Shown here one piece after another: positions 1 through 8,453 of a stretch of 64,000 bases of DNA. Every line of letters begins with the position of its first letter. Within the stretch, counting starts at the first letter, position 1. Source of the stretch: Hoeflea sp. BAL378 (GTDB lineage: Bacteria; Pseudomonadota; Alphaproteobacteria; Rhizobiales; Rhizobiaceae); contig NZ_JRJG01000038.1 of the NCBI RefSeq assembly GCF_000759435.1, forward strand, positions 124,001 through 188,000. The letters run 5' to 3'. The notes under the pieces were generated by a model, which saw only the letters and a list, made by a program, of their open reading frames with translations, was not told where the DNA came from and made no database searches. The position numbers and the translations under genes are program-made.

Positions 1-599
1 AGAAGCTCTCGGGCTATGCCGCCGATCTCACCGATGCGGCCGCGACAGCCGAGATCGCCGCACGGATCGCCGCCGACCACAGGGTCAGCGCACTTGTGCA
101 CAATGCCGGCATGATCCTGCCCAATCTGATTGCCGATGCGAAGCCCGAGGATGTTCTCACGCTCGCCCAGCTGCATCTGGCGGCCCCGCTGGCGCTGACG
201 CAGGCGATGCTGCCGGGAATGAAGGAGAGCGGCCAGGGCCGCATCCTGTTCATCAGTTCCCGGGCCTCGATGGGGATGCCGACCCGCTCCGCCTATGCCT
301 CCACCAAGGCCGGCGTGCATGGCCTTGCCCGGACCTGGGCGCTCGAACTGGCAGGCCAGGGCATCACCGTCAACGTCATCGCTCCGGGACCGGTGAAGAC
401 CGAAAATTTCTGGGGCATCGTGCCGAAGGGCGGGGAACTCGAGGACAAGATCGCCAACTCCGTGCCGGTCAGGCGCATCGGCACGGCGGACGATATCGCC
501 AATGCCGCCCTGTTCTTCCTCGACCCGAAGGCGAGCTTCGTGACCGGCCAGGTGCTCTATGTCTGTGGCGGAACCAGCCTGGGCGGGCTTGGAAGCTGA
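1..599 (+). CDS. SDR family oxidoreductase, 5' end outside window
   Basis: This is the C-terminal part of a classical short-chain dehydrogenase/reductase, an NAD(P)-dependent soluble enzyme. Reading is open from base 3, so the Rossmann glycine motif lies upstream of the window. Visible are the HNAG motif, the catalytic serine in ISSRAS and the YASTK catalytic Tyr/Lys motif, followed by the usual PGPVKT loop and a GGT-type C-terminus. All catalytic residues of the family are present. The substrate cannot be told. It is followed by a hairpin and by a monooxygenase on the opposite strand, so it is probably the last gene of an operon that starts before the window. Confidence 0.9.
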   Translation, partial: KLSGYAADLTDAAATAEIAARIAADHRVSALVHNAGMILPNLIADAKPEDVLTLAQLHLAAPLALTQAMLPGMKESGQGRILFISSRASMGMPTRSAYASTKAGVHGLARTWALELAGQGITVNVIAPGPVKTENFWGIVPKGGELEDKIANSVPVRRIGTADDIANAALFFLDPKASFVTGQVLYVCGGTSLGGLGS

Positions 600-603
600 A
601 GCC

Positions 604-625
604 TGCCGCGCAATGACGCGCGGCA
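604..625 (+). terminator. Hairpin after the SDR gene
   Basis: A perfect 8-bp stem, TGCCGCGC with GCGCGGCA, and a 6-base loop begins five bases after the SDR stop codon. There is no T tract, so termination is inferred. It could also serve the convergent monooxygenase gene. Confidence 0.45.
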
Positions 626-684
626 TGTCGCAACAGATCTGCCGGGCGTGCCGGGTCAGCCGGCGCTGACCCAGCCGTGCCCAT

Positions 685-1914
685 TCATGCATTCACCCTG
701 GCTTGCGAGAAACCGGCTGTTTCGGCGTATTCGTTCGAAAGCCTCAGGCGTTCCGGGTACGGCAGAAGGGCCTCGATGTCGTCGAACCCGTCGGGGGCGA
801 GTTCCTCGACGCGATCGATAACCATTTCCGGCCCGCCCAGGCGATTGCGCCGCACGACCTCGGCTGTGAGGGGAAGCCGTTCCGCCTCATAGGCCTTGAA
901 GGCGTCGATCACGGTCTTGCGCGCGCCGAGTTCGCGCGACAGGCATGCGGCGTCGAGGATTGCCTGACCGGCGCCGTTCGAGCCCATTGGATACATCGGA
1001 TGGGCGGCGTCTCCCAGGAGCGTGACGCGGTCCTTGGACCAGAAAGGCAGCGCATCGCGGTCGCACATCGGATGCTCCCAGAACTGGGGTGTGGATTCGA
1101 GCAATCCGCGGACGTCGAGAAGCGGGCTGCTGAACCGGTCGATTCGCTTGAGAAGCGCCTGGCGCGCGCCTTCGCGCGACCAGTCCTCACTCTGGGGCAG
1201 TGGGGACCCGGGCGCGGCAATGCCGATATTGATCACCCAATTGGTCAGGCGCGTGTCCTCGGTCGTGCCGGGCGCAATGGGATAGACCACCAGCTTCTCG
1301 CGCCGCCCGCCCAGGATGGTCATCGAGTTTCCGTCAAGAAATTTGGGCCAGTCGCGGGCGCCGCGCCACATCATCACGCCGCTCCAGAGCGGCGGCCCCT
1401 GATCGGGAAACAGACCCTTGCGCACCACGGAATGGATCCCGTCCGCGCCGATCAACCCGTCCGCCTGCAGGGTGACCGGCCCCTGCGCGGTCTCGAACAG
1501 CGCGGTCGCCGCTCCGTCGGCCTGAACAAAGCCTGTCAGCCTGTGGTCGACCCGCACCACATCCCCCACTCTCTCACGCACGGCATCGAGCAGGATCTTC
1601 TGCAGGCGTCCGCGGTGGATGGAGAATTGCGGGACGTCATATCCCGCCTTGGCGCCGCGCACTTCGCGCCAGACTTCCTGCCCGAAGCGGTTTGCCAGGA
1701 TCAGGGTTCCGGTGGGGATGGCGTTGGCTTCGAGCTCGCCAAGCAGTCCGAGGCGAGCCAGGTGCTTGACCGCATGCGGCAGGATGTTGATCCCGACGCC
1801 AACCTCCCTGATCTCCGGAGCCTGTTCAAGGACGCTGCAACTGATGCCCTGCTCGGCGAGCATCAGGGCCGTGCTTAAGCCGCCGATCCCGGCGCCTATG
1901 ATCAATAAGTGCAA
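685..1914 (-). CDS. FAD-dependent aromatic-type monooxygenase
   Basis: This is a 409-residue single-component flavoprotein hydroxylase of the PHBH/salicylate-hydroxylase family, which uses NAD(P)H and O2 to hydroxylate aromatic or related substrates. The N-terminal GAGIGG dinucleotide-binding motif lies at residues 7-12, and the GDAAHPMYPMGSNGAGQA segment of the second FAD motif is near residue 290. The start is TTG: the coding strand has AAGGAGAG six bases ahead of it, and the FAD motif follows directly. It is transcribed away from the hydrolase gene at 2063, with an AT-rich palindrome in the shared promoter region. The length is normal for the family. The substrate is unknown; the neighbouring formamidase-like and cupin genes fit a ring-degradation route. 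Confidence 0.88.
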   Translation of the reverse strand: MHLLIIGAGIGGLSTALMLAEQGISCSVLEQAPEIREVGVGINILPHAVKHLARLGLLGELEANAIPTGTLILANRFGQEVWREVRGAKAGYDVPQFSIHRGRLQKILLDAVRERVGDVVRVDHRLTGFVQADGAATALFETAQGPVTLQADGLIGADGIHSVVRKGLFPDQGPPLWSGVMMWRGARDWPKFLDGNSMTILGGRREKLVVYPIAPGTTEDTRLTNWVINIGIAAPGSPLPQSEDWSREGARQALLKRIDRFSSPLLDVRGLLESTPQFWEHPMCDRDALPFWSKDRVTLLGDAAHPMYPMGSNGAGQAILDAACLSRELGARKTVIDAFKAYEAERLPLTAEVVRRNRLGGPEMVIDRVEELAPDGFDDIEALLPYPERLRLSNEYAETAGFSQARVNA

Positions 1915-1970
1915 GTGAGCTCTCCTTCGCGATTTCCGGGAGGGTAGCAGCTATTTGCGACAATTCTAGA

Positions 1971-1984
1971 TATTTTATAAAATA
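1971..1984. promoter_or_regulatory. 14-bp AT palindrome in divergent promoter
   Basis: TATTTTATAAAATA is a perfect 14-base palindrome in the 148-base gap between the divergent monooxygenase and hydrolase genes. A 12-of-14 match occurs at 6600-6613 ahead of TRAP operon 1. It is a plausible operator, for instance for the GntR/FCD regulator at 5676, but the sequence does not name the binding protein. It could also be only an AT-rich promoter element. Confidence 0.45.
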
Positions 1985-2062
1985 ATTTGACTTTGCGAAA
2001 CTGCTCCTGCAGGATCCGGCCATCAGATCGGTTCCGACAACGGTCAAGGCAGGGAGGCTCGT

Positions 2063-2914
2063 ATGGACGCGGCGTACAGCGCAAATCTGGATGACGAGTA
2101 CAACGCGTTCATTCCCGCCGCAGGTTTCGACAAGGACGCGATTTACCGGCAACGCAGCGCGGACGCGGCTGAGCGGGTCGAGCGGATCGCCGATGTCGTC
2201 TACGACCAGCGCTCCGGCTCGAAGCTGGATCTTTTCCCCGCCGGACCGGGCGCGCCGCTGTTTGTCTGGATCCACGGCGGCTATTGGCGGTCGTCCTCGA
2301 AGGACGAGAATATCTTCGTGGCGCCCGGGCTGGTCGGGCAGGGGATCGCGGTTTGCACGGTCGACTACCAGTTGGCGCCGGTGGTCGATCTCGACGAGAT
2401 TGTCCGGCAGGTTCGGCAGGCAATCGCCTGGCTTGCGGCCAATGCGGGCGATTACGGCATTGATGCGGGCCGGATCCATATCGGCGGCCATTCCGCCGGG
2501 GGCCACCTCGTCGGCATGCTGTTGGCGAAGGGATGGCAGAAGGATTTTGATTTCCGCGACGATGTCGTCGGCACGGCCCTGTCGGTCAGCGGCATCTTCG
2601 ATCTTGCGCCCATCGAGCATACCTTCGTCAACAAGGAACTGCGGCTCGACGCCGGACTGATCCAGCGCAACAGCCCAATCCTTCATGTTCCCGGGAAAAG
2701 CGTCGCCGACCTCCTGGTCTCCTACGGCGGTCTGGAATCATCGGAATTCCGGCGGCAGACCGAAATCTATGAGCAGGCGTGGCGCGGCAACGGCAACAGC
2801 GCGACTTCGATCGCCATGCCCGATTTCCACCATTTCGATATCATTCTCGAGCTGGAGAAGCCGGGAAATCCGCTTTTCGACACGCTGGTCGGGCGCATCG
2901 GCCAGGCTCTCTAG
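2063..2914 (+). CDS. Alpha/beta hydrolase, arylformamidase-like
   Basis: This 283-residue cytoplasmic hydrolase resembles the kynurenine-formamidase/esterase branch of the alpha/beta hydrolases. It shows the HGGYW oxyanion motif near residue 70 and the nucleophile elbow GHSAGGHL near residue 150, and ends with a HHF segment that carries the likely catalytic histidine. GGGAGG-type Shine-Dalgarno bases (agggagg) lie just before the ATG. It heads a plus-strand run with the cupin, the octopine-dehydrogenase-like and the hydroxyacyl-CoA-dehydrogenase-like genes. Hydrolysis of an N-formyl or ester intermediate is an inference; no tryptophan-pathway genes are nearby. Confidence 0.82.
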   Translation: MDAAYSANLDDEYNAFIPAAGFDKDAIYRQRSADAAERVERIADVVYDQRSGSKLDLFPAGPGAPLFVWIHGGYWRSSSKDENIFVAPGLVGQGIAVCTVDYQLAPVVDLDEIVRQVRQAIAWLAANAGDYGIDAGRIHIGGHSAGGHLVGMLLAKGWQKDFDFRDDVVGTALSVSGIFDLAPIEHTFVNKELRLDAGLIQRNSPILHVPGKSVADLLVSYGGLESSEFRRQTEIYEQAWRGNGNSATSIAMPDFHHFDIILELEKPGNPLFDTLVGRIGQAL

Positions 2915-2962
2915 CGGGCGGGCGCAGTGTTTTTGAAGGCCAATCACAGGGAGAGTGGCAAA

Positions 2963-3391
2963 ATGGATGCAAGTAGCGGCGCAGTCCGGGCGAAAGCCGG
3001 CGTGGATGGCCAGGCCTGGAATATCCTCGACCAGATCTACATCCCGATGGCGGTGACGCAGACCTCCTTCATCTGGGACGCGACGCTGCCGGCAGACAGC
3101 TTCGTGCCCCGGCACGTCCATCCCAACCAGGACGAGTTCATCTATATCCTGGAAGGCGAGCTGGAACTGGTCCTCGGTCAGGAAGACGTCAAGATCGGAC
3201 GCGGAGACATGGTGACGATGCCCATGAACGTGCCCCACTCGATCCACAATCGATCCGGCAAGCCGGTGAGGGCGATCTTCTCGGTCTCTCCCACCAACCT
3301 GACCTATGAGTATTTCCAGAAAATCAACAACATGACGGACAGGGACGCGATGGCCGCGCTCGCCGCCGAGCATGACCTTCCGTTTGTCTGA
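2963..3391 (+). CDS. Cupin-domain protein
   Basis: This is a small single-domain cupin of 142 residues. Motif 1 is visible as RHVHPNQDEFIYILEGELEL and motif 2 as GDMVTMPMNVPHSIHN, giving the usual metal-binding His, His, Glu, His set. The ATG at 2963 is preferred over an in-frame upstream start at 2927 because GGGAGAG precedes it by about seven bases. Such cupins may be dioxygenases, isomerases or ligand sensors, and nothing here decides between them. It follows the formamidase-like gene by 48 bases and is probably co-transcribed with it. Confidence 0.85.
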   Translation: MDASSGAVRAKAGVDGQAWNILDQIYIPMAVTQTSFIWDATLPADSFVPRHVHPNQDEFIYILEGELELVLGQEDVKIGRGDMVTMPMNVPHSIHNRSGKPVRAIFSVSPTNLTYEYFQKINNMTDRDAMAALAAEHDLPFV

Positions 3392-3403
3392 GCCAGGCTC
3401 AGA
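3387..3403 (+). terminator. Small inverted repeat over the cupin stop codon
   Basis: TCTGAGC and GCTCAGA form a 7-bp stem with a CAG loop that includes the TGA stop. It is weak and has no T tract. It may be an mRNA-processing hairpin rather than a terminator. Confidence 0.25.
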
Positions 3404-3497
3404 TCGGTCAGGTCAGAATTGCAGGCCGGCCAAGGCTCTCCGGCATGCGGCCCCCGCAGCGTCCGCATGAAATTCGGTGCACGATAAGGAATAGAAC

Positions 3498-4592
3498 ATG
3501 AAAATCGCAGTTCTCGGTGGAGGAAACGGTTCGCTTGCGGCAGCAGGCGACTTCGCGCTGAATGGACACGACGTCCGGCTTTGGCGTCGTGCGCAGGCCG
3601 ATATCGACAACCATCGCCGGCTCGGCAACCGGATCGCCGTTCGCGATGGGGACGGCAGCCGCGAGGCCGAGCTGTAGATGACCACGTCCGACATCGCGGA
3701 GGCCATGAAGGGCGCGCAACTGGTCTTCTGTCCGGTTCCCGCGCACGCGCAAGAGGACCTGGCCCAGGCGATTGCGCCGCATCTGGTTCCGGGGCAGGTC
3801 GTCTTTCTGCCGCCCGGGACACTGGGATCCGTGGTGTTCGCCCGGGCGGCAGCCGCTGCCGGAACGCTTGAAGGGGTCGCATTCGCCGAGACCGGCACCC
3901 TGCCCTGGCTGGTGCGAAAGCACGGGTTTGCCGAGGTCCTCATCTCGACCCGGGCGGTTCGTCTGCCGACCGGCATCCTTCCGCTTGTCCTCAAGGACCA
4001 GGCAATCGCCGTCATCGGCGAAGCCTTTCCCGGGGTTGTCGAATCCTGCGGCGACGTGCTGTCGGCCGCGCTGATGAACGCGGGCCCGATCATTCATCCG
4101 CCGCTGATCCTCATGAATGCGGGACCGCTGGAGCATTTCGAGGCTTGGGACATCCACAACGAAGGGACGCAAGCCTCCATCCGCCGGGTGACCGACCGTC
4201 TTGATGGCGAGCGGGTGGCGATACGCGAGGCGCTGGGATACGGCGCGCCGCATTTCCCGCTCGCCGATCACTACAGGGACGACGGCGACGAATGGATGTA
4301 CAATCGCAAGTCACGGTCGAACCTGACCAAGTCCGGAGACTGGCGCGAGAAAATCGTCCTGACCGAGCACCGGTACATGATGGAGGACGTCCGACTGGGC
4401 CTTGCCTTGCTGTGCTCGCTCGCCGACCTTGCGGGGGTGGAGGCGCCGGTGGCGCGCGGCTTGCTTTCGATCGCCTCGGCCGTCTGCGGCAGGGATTTCG
4501 CCCGGGACGGGCGGACGCTGGCGACGCTCGGCCTGGGAAGCCTGTCCAGGGATGAGCTGCAGGCCCTGCTGCGAACGGGGTTTGCGGCATGA
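3498..4592 (+). pseudogene. Octopine/nopaline dehydrogenase family, in-frame amber stop
   Basis: The ATG at 3498 opens a Rossmann N-terminus (AVLGGGNGSLAAAG) that reads for 59 codons to TAG at 3675-3677. The same frame resumes at once with ATG at 3678 and runs 304 codons to 4592. The two parts together, about 364 codons, match the usual length of NAD(P)-dependent opine dehydrogenases, which reductively condense an amino acid with a keto acid or act in reverse. The downstream part holds the rest of the NAD domain (LVFCPVPAHA) and the octopine-dehydrogenase domain with a conserved NAGP-rich stretch. A C-to-T change of a CAG codon would explain the stop. The second part cannot bind NAD without the glycine motif. 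Recent nonsense mutation, sequencing error or readthrough are all possible. Confidence 0.8.
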
Positions 4593-5581
4593 GCCGGGCT
4601 GCTGAAAAGGAAGTCGTCGCCTGTCTCGGGGTCGGAAGGATGGGGCGCGGGATCGCCGTGGTCTTTGCCTATGCCGGCCACGAGATGGTGCTTGTCGATA
4701 TCAAGCCGCGCGAATCCGATGCCTTCGACGCGCTGGCGCGGGAAGTTCTCGATGAATGCCGCGACATCCTGGAGATGCTGAGCCGTCTCGGCCTCTTCGA
4801 GCTCTCGGGGGTCGACACGATCCTGCGCCGGATCAGGATCGTCGCAGATGCGGATGCGGAGGCAGCGCTTGCCGGCGCGGATTTCGTGTTCGAGGGGGTG
4901 CCGGAAAATCTCGAGGTCAAGAAGCAGGTTCTTGCCCGCGCGGAGGCCGCGATGCGGCCCGACGCGATCATCGCTTCCACCACATCGACGATCTGCGTGG
5001 ACGACCTTTCTCCGGCGATGGCCCGGCCCGGGCAATTCCTCAACGCCCATTGGCTCAATCCTGCGTTCCTCGTGCCGCTGGTCGAAGTGTGCCCGGGCGC
5101 CAAGACCCTGCCGGAGGTGACGCAGAGGCTCACCTCGTTCCTGGAATCCATCGGCAAGGTGCCGGTCGTCTGCGCACCGAGCCCCGGATACATGATTCCG
5201 CGCATCCAGCAGGTCGCCATGATCGAGGCCGCGCGGCTGGTCGAGGAAGGCGTTGCCAGCGCCGAAGACATTGAAAAGGCGATCCGCTACGGCTTCAGTT
5301 TCCGGTTCTCGGTCCTGGGAATGCTCGAGTTCATCGACTGGGGCGGCGGCGACATTCTGTTCAATGCCTGCGCCTATCTGAGCGAGGCGCGTCAGGATCA
5401 ACGCTATGCGGCTCCCGACATCGTCAAGCGCAACATGGAACAGGGCCGGATCGGCCTGAAGACCGGCCAGGGCTTTCTCGATTACACCGGGCGGGACATT
5501 CCGGCCTACCGGGAAGGCCGCCTGGGACAAATGTTGGATCGTCTGCGGCAGGAAGGCCTGGCGCGCCCGCCGGTATTGTAG
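4589..5581 (+). CDS. 3-hydroxyacyl-CoA dehydrogenase family protein
   Basis: This 330-residue NAD-dependent dehydrogenase has an N-terminal Rossmann domain (GVGRMGRGIAVVFAYAG), the FEGVPENLEVKK segment, the STTSTI stretch, a catalytic-type His in NAHWLNP and Glu in PLVEVC, and an all-alpha C-terminal domain. The single N-plus-C arrangement is that of 3-hydroxybutyryl-CoA dehydrogenase and of relatives that oxidise non-CoA 3-hydroxy acids such as carnitine or gulonate. Its ATG overlaps the preceding stop by the ATGA arrangement, so it is translationally coupled to the broken octopine-dehydrogenase gene. The substrate is not determined. A terminator-like hairpin follows at 5591. Confidence 0.85.
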   Translation: MSRAAEKEVVACLGVGRMGRGIAVVFAYAGHEMVLVDIKPRESDAFDALAREVLDECRDILEMLSRLGLFELSGVDTILRRIRIVADADAEAALAGADFVFEGVPENLEVKKQVLARAEAAMRPDAIIASTTSTICVDDLSPAMARPGQFLNAHWLNPAFLVPLVEVCPGAKTLPEVTQRLTSFLESIGKVPVVCAPSPGYMIPRIQQVAMIEAARLVEEGVASAEDIEKAIRYGFSFRFSVLGMLEFIDWGGGDILFNACAYLSEARQDQRYAAPDIVKRNMEQGRIGLKTGQGFLDYTGRDIPAYREGRLGQMLDRLRQEGLARPPVL

Positions 5582-5590
5582 AATGGATTC

Positions 5591-5624
5591 GCGGCGGGGC
5601 GACGATTTCAGTCGCTTCCGCCGC
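5591..5624 (+). terminator. Terminator-like hairpin after the dehydrogenase operon
   Basis: GCGGCGGGGCGAC pairs with GTCGCTTCCGCCGC through 11 Watson-Crick and two G-U pairs with one bulged base, around the loop GATTTCA. It lies 10 bases after the stop codon and before the GntR gene. There is no strong T tract. Confidence 0.5.
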
Positions 5625-5675
5625 CAGTCGAGCTAGGGTCGGGTCGGCCTTTGCTTAAACGGAGAAGATGAGTTG

Positions 5676-6434
5676 ATGTCCACGAAACTGAAATCGATAT
5701 CATCCGAGGCGTCGGGCGCCGATCAGGAGGATGCGGTGACCCTGGGCCAGTATGCCTATGGCCAGATCCGTTCCGATATCCTCAAGGGTCATTTTCCGGC
5801 GGGCAGTCCGTTGCGGCTGCAAGCCCTGAAGGATCGCTACGGTTTGAGTTTCTCGCCCTTGCGCGAGGCGCTGAACCGGCTGCAAAGCGAACGCCTGGTC
5901 GACTCCGTGGCCGCCCGCGGCTTTCGGGTGACGGAAGTCTCGCTCGAGGAAATGTGGGACGCCATCGAGACGCGGATCCTGGTTGACTGCGAGGGATTGC
6001 GGCGGTCCATCGATCGCGGTGACGACGATTGGGAAGGGCGCCTGATCGGAGCCTTTCATGCCCTCGCCAAGTGCATCGAGCGATCGCTCGCCCGAGACCA
6101 GGATCCCACCGAAGACGAGGTTGCGGAGCTCGAGGACCGGCATCGGACGTTTCATCTGACGCTGCTTTCGGCCAGCGGATCGCAATGGATGCAGAACATC
6201 TCGGCGCAGCTCTACGATCATACCCAAAGGTATCGCTGGCCGTATTTCGTGGCCTCCGCCTCCAACAGTTCGCTCAAGCGCTACTTTCTCGAAGAAAACA
6301 AGAAGATCGTCGAGCTGTCTTTGGCACGGTCCTCGGACGAGGCGGTCAAAATGTTCGCGGCGAGTATCCACCGGACCGGTGAACTGATCGAAACCCTGTC
6401 GAAGGACGACATTCCCCGCCACCGGGAGGGCTGA
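5676..6434 (+). CDS. GntR family regulator, FCD subfamily
   Basis: This 252-residue regulator has an N-terminal winged helix (residues about 25-90, including LKDRYGLSFSPLREALNRLQ) and a C-terminal all-alpha FCD ligand domain with the usual acidic and histidine positions (RHRTFHLTL and IHRTGELIE). ATG 5676 is chosen because GGAGAAG stands eight bases ahead; TTG at 5673 is the alternative. FCD regulators usually repress a neighbouring catabolic operon and release on binding a small organic acid. The nearest candidates are the 2063-5581 operon and TRAP carrier 1, which lie on either side. Confidence 0.9.
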   Translation: MSTKLKSISSEASGADQEDAVTLGQYAYGQIRSDILKGHFPAGSPLRLQALKDRYGLSFSPLREALNRLQSERLVDSVAARGFRVTEVSLEEMWDAIETRILVDCEGLRRSIDRGDDDWEGRLIGAFHALAKCIERSLARDQDPTEDEVAELEDRHRTFHLTLLSASGSQWMQNISAQLYDHTQRYRWPYFVASASNSSLKRYFLEENKKIVELSLARSSDEAVKMFAASIHRTGELIETLSKDDIPRHREG

Positions 6435-6853
6435 CGCGGCTTCGTCTGCCGCCGATACCCTGTCGAAACACGGGCATTTCGGCCTGGGAGCAGCCGCTTC
6501 CGGGAAGGACCCTCCATGCGCACCGCACGGCTTCGCGTTTGAGAGAGAATGAGGCTCCCGGCCAGCCGAACCTTGAGAAACAAAGGGATCCAGCGAGGAT
6601 ATTTTACAAGATAATCTATGGTAATGAATAAATTTATGTGTAAAATGAAATCCGGATTGCTCGCTGCGGCGACCTGAGAGCCCACGAAGTGGGCGAGATG
6701 CAGCGAGTGGTTGGGTACGGCGCACCAGGGAGACTGGGCCCGTCGAGCGAGCCGCAAAGAACCGGCTCATCGCGTGCGATGGGAGAGATCGTCAGGCGCC
6801 GAAGCATGCCGGTTCGATGTGTCAACAAGCAATCAACAAGAGAGGGAATGAAG
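6435..6853 (+). promoter_or_regulatory. Leader region of TRAP operon 1
   Basis: These 419 bases between the GntR gene and the TRAP binding protein contain no recognisable gene. An AT-rich island at 6598-6652 stands out from the GC-rich surroundings. It holds TATTTTACAAGATA at 6600-6613, a 12-of-14 match to the palindrome at 1971, and TTATGTGTAAAATGAAA at 6634-6650, which recurs with two differences in the leader of TRAP operon 2 (14339-14355). ATTTTACA therefore occurs twice here in opposite orientation. These are likely promoter or operator elements. Confidence 0.5.
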
Positions 6854-7882
6854 ATGAATGCAAAATCGATGATCAAGGGACTGCTTGGATCAGTGCTGTT
6901 GATGGCTTCGCTGGGCCAGGCTTCCGCCGAGCAGATCAAGCTGACGATTTCCACCTGGGCGCCGCCGTCGCATGGCGTCAACGCGACGATGTTCCCCTGG
7001 ATGATCAAGCAGATCGAAGAGAGAACGGAAGGCCGCGTCACCGCCGAGCTCAAATACAATCTCGCCCCTCCGCCGGCCCAGGCGGACGTGGTCAGCGATG
7101 GGCTGGCCGATATCTCCTGGATCACGCACCATTACACGCCCGGGCGCTTCCCCAGCGCGCTGATCGCCGATGTGCCGGGCATGGGCGGCAGTGCGGAAGC
7201 GCTGGCCGTGGCCTACTGGCGCACCTATGAAAAATTCTTCAAGCAGGCCAATGAGCATGGCGACCTGATGGTGCTTGCGCTGCATTCCCACGGCGACGGT
7301 CTCCTGCACACCTCGCGGAAAATCTCCTCCCTGAGCGAGATCTCCGGCATGAAGCTGCGGATCGGCGGCGGCGTGGCCGGGCTGGTGGGCGATGCGCTGG
7401 GCGCTGTCGCGATCAACGTGCCCGCGCCCAAGGTCTATGAGACCCTGGCGTCGCATGCCGCCGACGGCGTCCTGATGCCGATGGAGGCCAAGAAGGGGTT
7501 CAATCTCACCGAGGTCGCCGAGCACACCTACAAGATGCCTTCCGGGTTCTATCACACCTCGATGGCGACCATCATGAACCGCAGCAAGTTCGAATCGCTC
7601 GAGGAAAGGGACCAGGCGGCCCTGAACGAGCTTTTCGGCGAAGAGCTCTCGCGCATCACCGGCCGCTTCTGGGATGAGTTCGACGCGGAAGGCCTGGAAG
7701 CCCTCAAAGCTGACCCGGACAACACCCTGACGATCGCCAGCGAAGCGGACCAGGCGATCTGGGCGGAGATGACAGCGGAGATCACCCAGAATGTCATCGA
7801 CGATGTGGCCAAGACCGGGATCGACGCTCAGGCAGCTTACGACTTTTTCAAGTCGGAGCTGGCAAAGCTCGATGCGAAGTGA
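6854..7882 (+). CDS. dctP: TRAP transporter solute-binding protein
   Basis: This is a 342-residue periplasmic DctP-type receptor with an Sec signal peptide (MNAKSMIKGLLGSVLLMASLGQASA, split here only by the cleavage site after ASA). The mature protein begins with EQIKLTISTWAPP, typical of TRAP receptors, and carries the conserved GMKLRIGGG segment, where the arginine usually binds the carboxylate. ATG 6854 is preferred because GAGAGGGA ends six bases upstream; ATG 6848 is also in frame. It delivers an unknown organic acid to the DctQM permease encoded directly downstream. A strong hairpin lies between the two genes. Confidence 0.9.
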   Translation: MNAKSMIKGLLGSVLLMASLGQASAEQIKLTISTWAPPSHGVNATMFPWMIKQIEERTEGRVTAELKYNLAPPPAQADVVSDGLADISWITHHYTPGRFPSALIADVPGMGGSAEALAVAYWRTYEKFFKQANEHGDLMVLALHSHGDGLLHTSRKISSLSEISGMKLRIGGGVAGLVGDALGAVAINVPAPKVYETLASHAADGVLMPMEAKKGFNLTEVAEHTYKMPSGFYHTSMATIMNRSKFESLEERDQAALNELFGEELSRITGRFWDEFDAEGLEALKADPDNTLTIASEADQAIWAEMTAEITQNVIDDVAKTGIDAQAAYDFFKSELAKLDAK

Positions 7883-7898
7883 CGGCGGTCCTGAGGCC

Positions 7899-8453
7899 AT
7901 GAAGGGTCCGGCTTCGATTGTTACTCTTGCAAGCCGCATCGAGCGGCTTGCAAGAGCGCCTGCCTGGCTGTCGGCTGCGTGTCTGTTCGTCCTGATGCTG
8001 CTCACCTTCGCCGACGTCATCATGCGCAGCCTGTTCTCGGCGCCTCTCGGGTCTTCGGCGGAGGTGACCCAGATCTTCATGGGCATCATCGTCTTCGCCG
8101 CGCTGCCTTTGGCGGCCGTGCGCGAGGAGCATATCGTGGTCGATCTGTTCGACGGTTTCTTCGCCGGACGCATGGCCGATGTGCAGCGCATGCTCATTGA
8201 CCTGCTGTGCCTGGGCATGCTGGCGGTGGCGTGTCACCGGATCTGGGAGCTGGGCACCAGGTCGCGCGGCTATGGCGAGGTGACCGAGTATCTGCGCTTG
8301 CCGCAGTACCTGCTGATCCAGTTCTTCTCCCTCGCCATCGCATTCACCTGCCTGATCTACCTGGCTCGCATTGTCTCGGCTTTGGCGAGGCTATTTTCGG
8401 GGCCGGAGAAGCGCCAATCCGACATCCAGCCGAAGAAAGACAATCCGCTATGA
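7899..8453 (+). CDS. dctQ: TRAP transporter small permease subunit
   Basis: This DctQ-type protein of 184 residues has four membrane segments, with the expected TFADVIMRS motif in the first helix and REEHIVVD after the second. It forms the small membrane subunit with DctM and works with the DctP receptor upstream. ATG 7899 gives a typical N-terminus; ATG 7872, which overlaps the dctP end, would add nine residues. Codons 9-19 contain a perfect 14-bp inverted repeat (7924-7956). The stop overlaps the dctM ATG. Confidence 0.85.
   Translation: MKGPASIVTLASRIERLARAPAWLSAACLFVLMLLTFADVIMRSLFSAPLGSSAEVTQIFMGIIVFAALPLAAVREEHIVVDLFDGFFAGRMADVQRMLIDLLCLGMLAVACHRIWELGTRSRGYGEVTEYLRLPQYLLIQFFSLAIAFTCLIYLARIVSALARLFSGPEKRQSDIQPKKDNPL
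7924..7956 (+). promoter_or_regulatory. Perfect 14-bp hairpin at the dctP/dctQ junction
   Basis: CTCTTGCAAGCCGC and GCGGCTTGCAAGAG are exact reverse complements around the 5-base loop ATCGA. The repeat starts 41 bases after the dctP stop and lies inside the first codons of dctQ. It should block dctQ ribosome entry or 3'-5' decay of the dctP message. The role is inferred. Confidence 0.6.

Noticed and set aside
703-1878. Long open frame on the plus strand opposite the flavin monooxygenase
   Set aside because: It has no family motif and mirrors a clear FAD monooxygenase on the other strand; high GC favours such antisense frames.
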